From: Treponema sp.
GTDB taxonomy: Bacteria; Spirochaetota; Spirochaetia; Treponematales; Breznakiellaceae
DNA length: 52,489 bases
NCBI GenBank assembly: GCA_009786715.1
Contig: WQRN01000002.1
Span: 1-52,489 of the forward strand
Direction: 5' to 3'
The notes beneath the pieces were generated by a model. That model did not search any database and was not told the DNA's origin. It worked only from the letters and a program-made list of their open reading frames with translations. Positions 51,294 to 52,489 of the stretch are shown piece after piece (the first letter of the stretch is position 1; each line of letters opens with the position of its first letter). The translations under genes were made by a program, and so were the position numbers.

Positions 51294-52489
51294 ATGTCCA
51301 ATCTGAATATTATTCAACGCAGAGATCTGGATCCTCTGATCCTAAAAGCGGAAAAATTAATTAAACATTATGAATGCGCATCAGGCTGCGGCGCAAAAGT
51401 AATTATTCCGCATTCAATCAATACGGACTGTGTCTGCAATCGGTGCAATCAAAATATTCCCGCAAATACAATAAAAAATTGCACTCAGCTGCACAGTGAA
51501 GCAATCGCAAAGTCAAGAATATTAGGCGGCTCTTACATATACCTTTGCATCAAAGGACTGGTATTCTGGACAAGTCCTTTTTATTCAGGAGACAGATTTG
51601 CTGGCGCTCTCCTTGCGGGCGGATTGGAGAAAATAAATAAAAACAGCGAAAGAATAAAATCCCTGGCTCAATTAATGCTGCTGTGCGCGGAACAAATTTC
51701 AGGAAGAAGCTTCAATCAGAAAAACGCGATTTCTCTTTATAAAGCGCCTGATACTGTTATGCCGGATGAAGAAAAGAATATTAAGAACGAAGAGGCAAAT
51801 GAAAATAAAAACGCAGAGGTAAAAAAAGACATCTGTCCGATGGATTACGAGCGGATGCTTCTTGCATGTCTAAGGCGCGGCGACAAAGAAGAAGGACAGA
51901 AAATTCTGGTCAATCTATTGAAATTTTATTATCTTGAAATAAAGGACAAATTCCAGCCCGTCCAAAGGATGGAAGCGTTTCGTATGAAAGCTTTGGAATT
52001 GGCAGTATTGCTTTCAAGAGCGGTGTTTGATCCAAAGGAGATAATGGACAACACCTCAATAGAGGCAACAAACAGGAGTCTGAAAAAAATCGAGGAAAGC
52101 GGTAATTTCAGCGATATTTCAGACGTTCTTTCCGCAATTACCGAGAGGATGTCAGGTATGATTTTTTCATTTCATGGGGTACGGCATTTTACAGCGCTCA
52201 GAAGAGCTGAGCGTTATATCTGGATGCATTACACAAGGAAACTCAGCTTGAAGGAAATTGCGAAAGCTTCAGGACTTTCTGCGCCATACTTCAGCACGGT
52301 TTTTAAGGAGGAAATGGGTGAAAACCTATCTAACTATCTTAACCGGTTAAGAGTGGAGAAAGCTCAAGCAATGCTGGTAACAACAGATTTACCGATTTGC
52401 GATATAGCTCAATCATGCGGTTTTGAGGATCAGAGCTGGTTCTCAAAAATTTTTAAAAATAATACCGGTCTTACTCCGGGAAAATACAG
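51294..52489 (+). CDS. AraC family regulator with PocR-like sensory domain (3' end missing)
   Basis: The frame starts at 51294 (AGAGGAG nine bases before) and runs open off the right edge, 398 codons seen. The N-terminus is PocR-like: CGAKVIIPHSINTDCVCNRC, QLHSEAIAKSRILGGSYIYL, and FAGALLAGG, a domain that binds small organic ligands. A charged linker and helical middle follow, then an AraC helix-turn-helix pair (LSLKEIAKASGLSAPYFSTV; ICDIAQSCGFEDQSWFSKIF) to GLTPGKYQ, so only a few residues are missing. PocR-AraC proteins often control propanediol, glycerol or related pathways; the target here is unknown. Confidence 0.85.
   Translation, partial: MSNLNIIQRRDLDPLILKAEKLIKHYECASGCGAKVIIPHSINTDCVCNRCNQNIPANTIKNCTQLHSEAIAKSRILGGSYIYLCIKGLVFWTSPFYSGDRFAGALLAGGLEKINKNSERIKSLAQLMLLCAEQISGRSFNQKNAISLYKAPDTVMPDEEKNIKNEEANENKNAEVKKDICPMDYERMLLACLRRGDKEEGQKILVNLLKFYYLEIKDKFQPVQRMEAFRMKALELAVLLSRAVFDPKEIMDNTSIEATNRSLKKIEESGNFSDISDVLSAITERMSGMIFSFHGVRHFTALRRAERYIWMHYTRKLSLKEIAKASGLSAPYFSTVFKEEMGENLSNYLNRLRVEKAQAMLVTTDLPICDIAQSCGFEDQSWFSKIFKNNTGLTPGKY

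Noticed and set aside
1..52489. CRISPR array, tRNA, rRNA, prophage or IS element
   Set aside because: No regularly spaced repeats, cloverleaf-like stretches, transposase or phage proteins were seen on reading both strands; short or degenerate RNA genes could still have been missed.

Overview
The window reads as chromosome from a host-associated spirochaete of the genus Treponema or a close relative. The evidence is a partial cheA with a treponeme-like N-terminus, a TatT-TatP-TatQM TRAP operon arranged as in Treponema pallidum (tp0956-0958), a BpuR/Pur-alpha-like protein, and many secreted beta-barrel or 'ARGKKE'-type envelope proteins. Genes are dense, both strands are used, and base composition is moderate except for an AT-rich block at about 30.97-34.94 kb. 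I see no rRNA, tRNA, CRISPR array, transposase or phage gene.

Layout. 1-1.1 kb: 5' end of cheA (minus) and a divergent outer-membrane protein. 1.1-1.6 kb: a long gene-free stretch with a nested inverted-repeat element. 1.6-4.9 kb: xseA-xseB-mutL, a DNA repair operon. 5.1-8.6 kb: two unknown proteins, then a PlsC-like acyltransferase and an OlsB-like acyltransferase that could make an ornithine-type aminolipid. 8.6-12.6 kb (minus): TatT-TatP-TatQM uptake system. 12.7-14.4 kb: ABC exporter pair. 14.4-18.7 kb (minus): a phosphohexomutase and a large hybrid sensor kinase. 18.8-20.7 kb: argF, a J-domain protein and rnhA. 20.7-25.6 kb (minus): secA, an M30-like lipoprotein metalloprotease and a small exported protein. 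25.6-31.0 kb: an oligopeptide ABC ATPase and Lhr helicase. 31.0-34.9 kb: the AT-rich accessory block. 34.9-37.7 kb (minus): an RNB exoribonuclease and a sigma-70 family factor. 37.9-43.2 kb: an unknown protein, a Sua5/YciO protein, a cardiolipin synthase, a MATE exporter (minus) and an Mbeg1-like hydrolase. 43.2-48.7 kb: a protease-propeller-barrel protein, then xthA, a rhomboid, a phosphoribosyltransferase and rnhB in tight overlap. 48.7-51.1 kb (minus): a Pur-alpha/RGG protein and a second phosphohexomutase. 51.3 kb to the end: a PocR-AraC regulator cut by the window edge.

Most striking system: in the AT-rich block a 345-residue protein joins an AraC-type DNA-binding domain to a full glycoside hydrolase family 11 (xylanase) domain that keeps both catalytic glutamates and has no signal peptide. 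Its upstream neighbour is a free-standing GyrI-like ligand-binding domain carrying a zinc ribbon, and its downstream neighbour is a nucleotidyltransferase. A 24-bp sequence (22/24 identical) lies 58-59 bp before the start codon of both the GyrI gene and the AraC-GH11 gene. This looks like a one-component regulator whose sensory domain was replaced by a xylanase fold, with a matching candidate operator.

Second window-wide signal: many first genes of transcription units (cheA, the 0.2-kb OMP, xseA, secA, the gene at 37.9 kb, the cardiolipin synthase, the Mbeg1-like gene, xthA, and probably the Opp ATPase and RNB genes) lack a Shine-Dalgarno. Most of them have a sigma-70-like promoter with about 17-bp spacing whose -10 box ends only 5-10 bases before the start codon. 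That predicts leaderless mRNAs, while genes inside operons carry ordinary Shine-Dalgarno sites.
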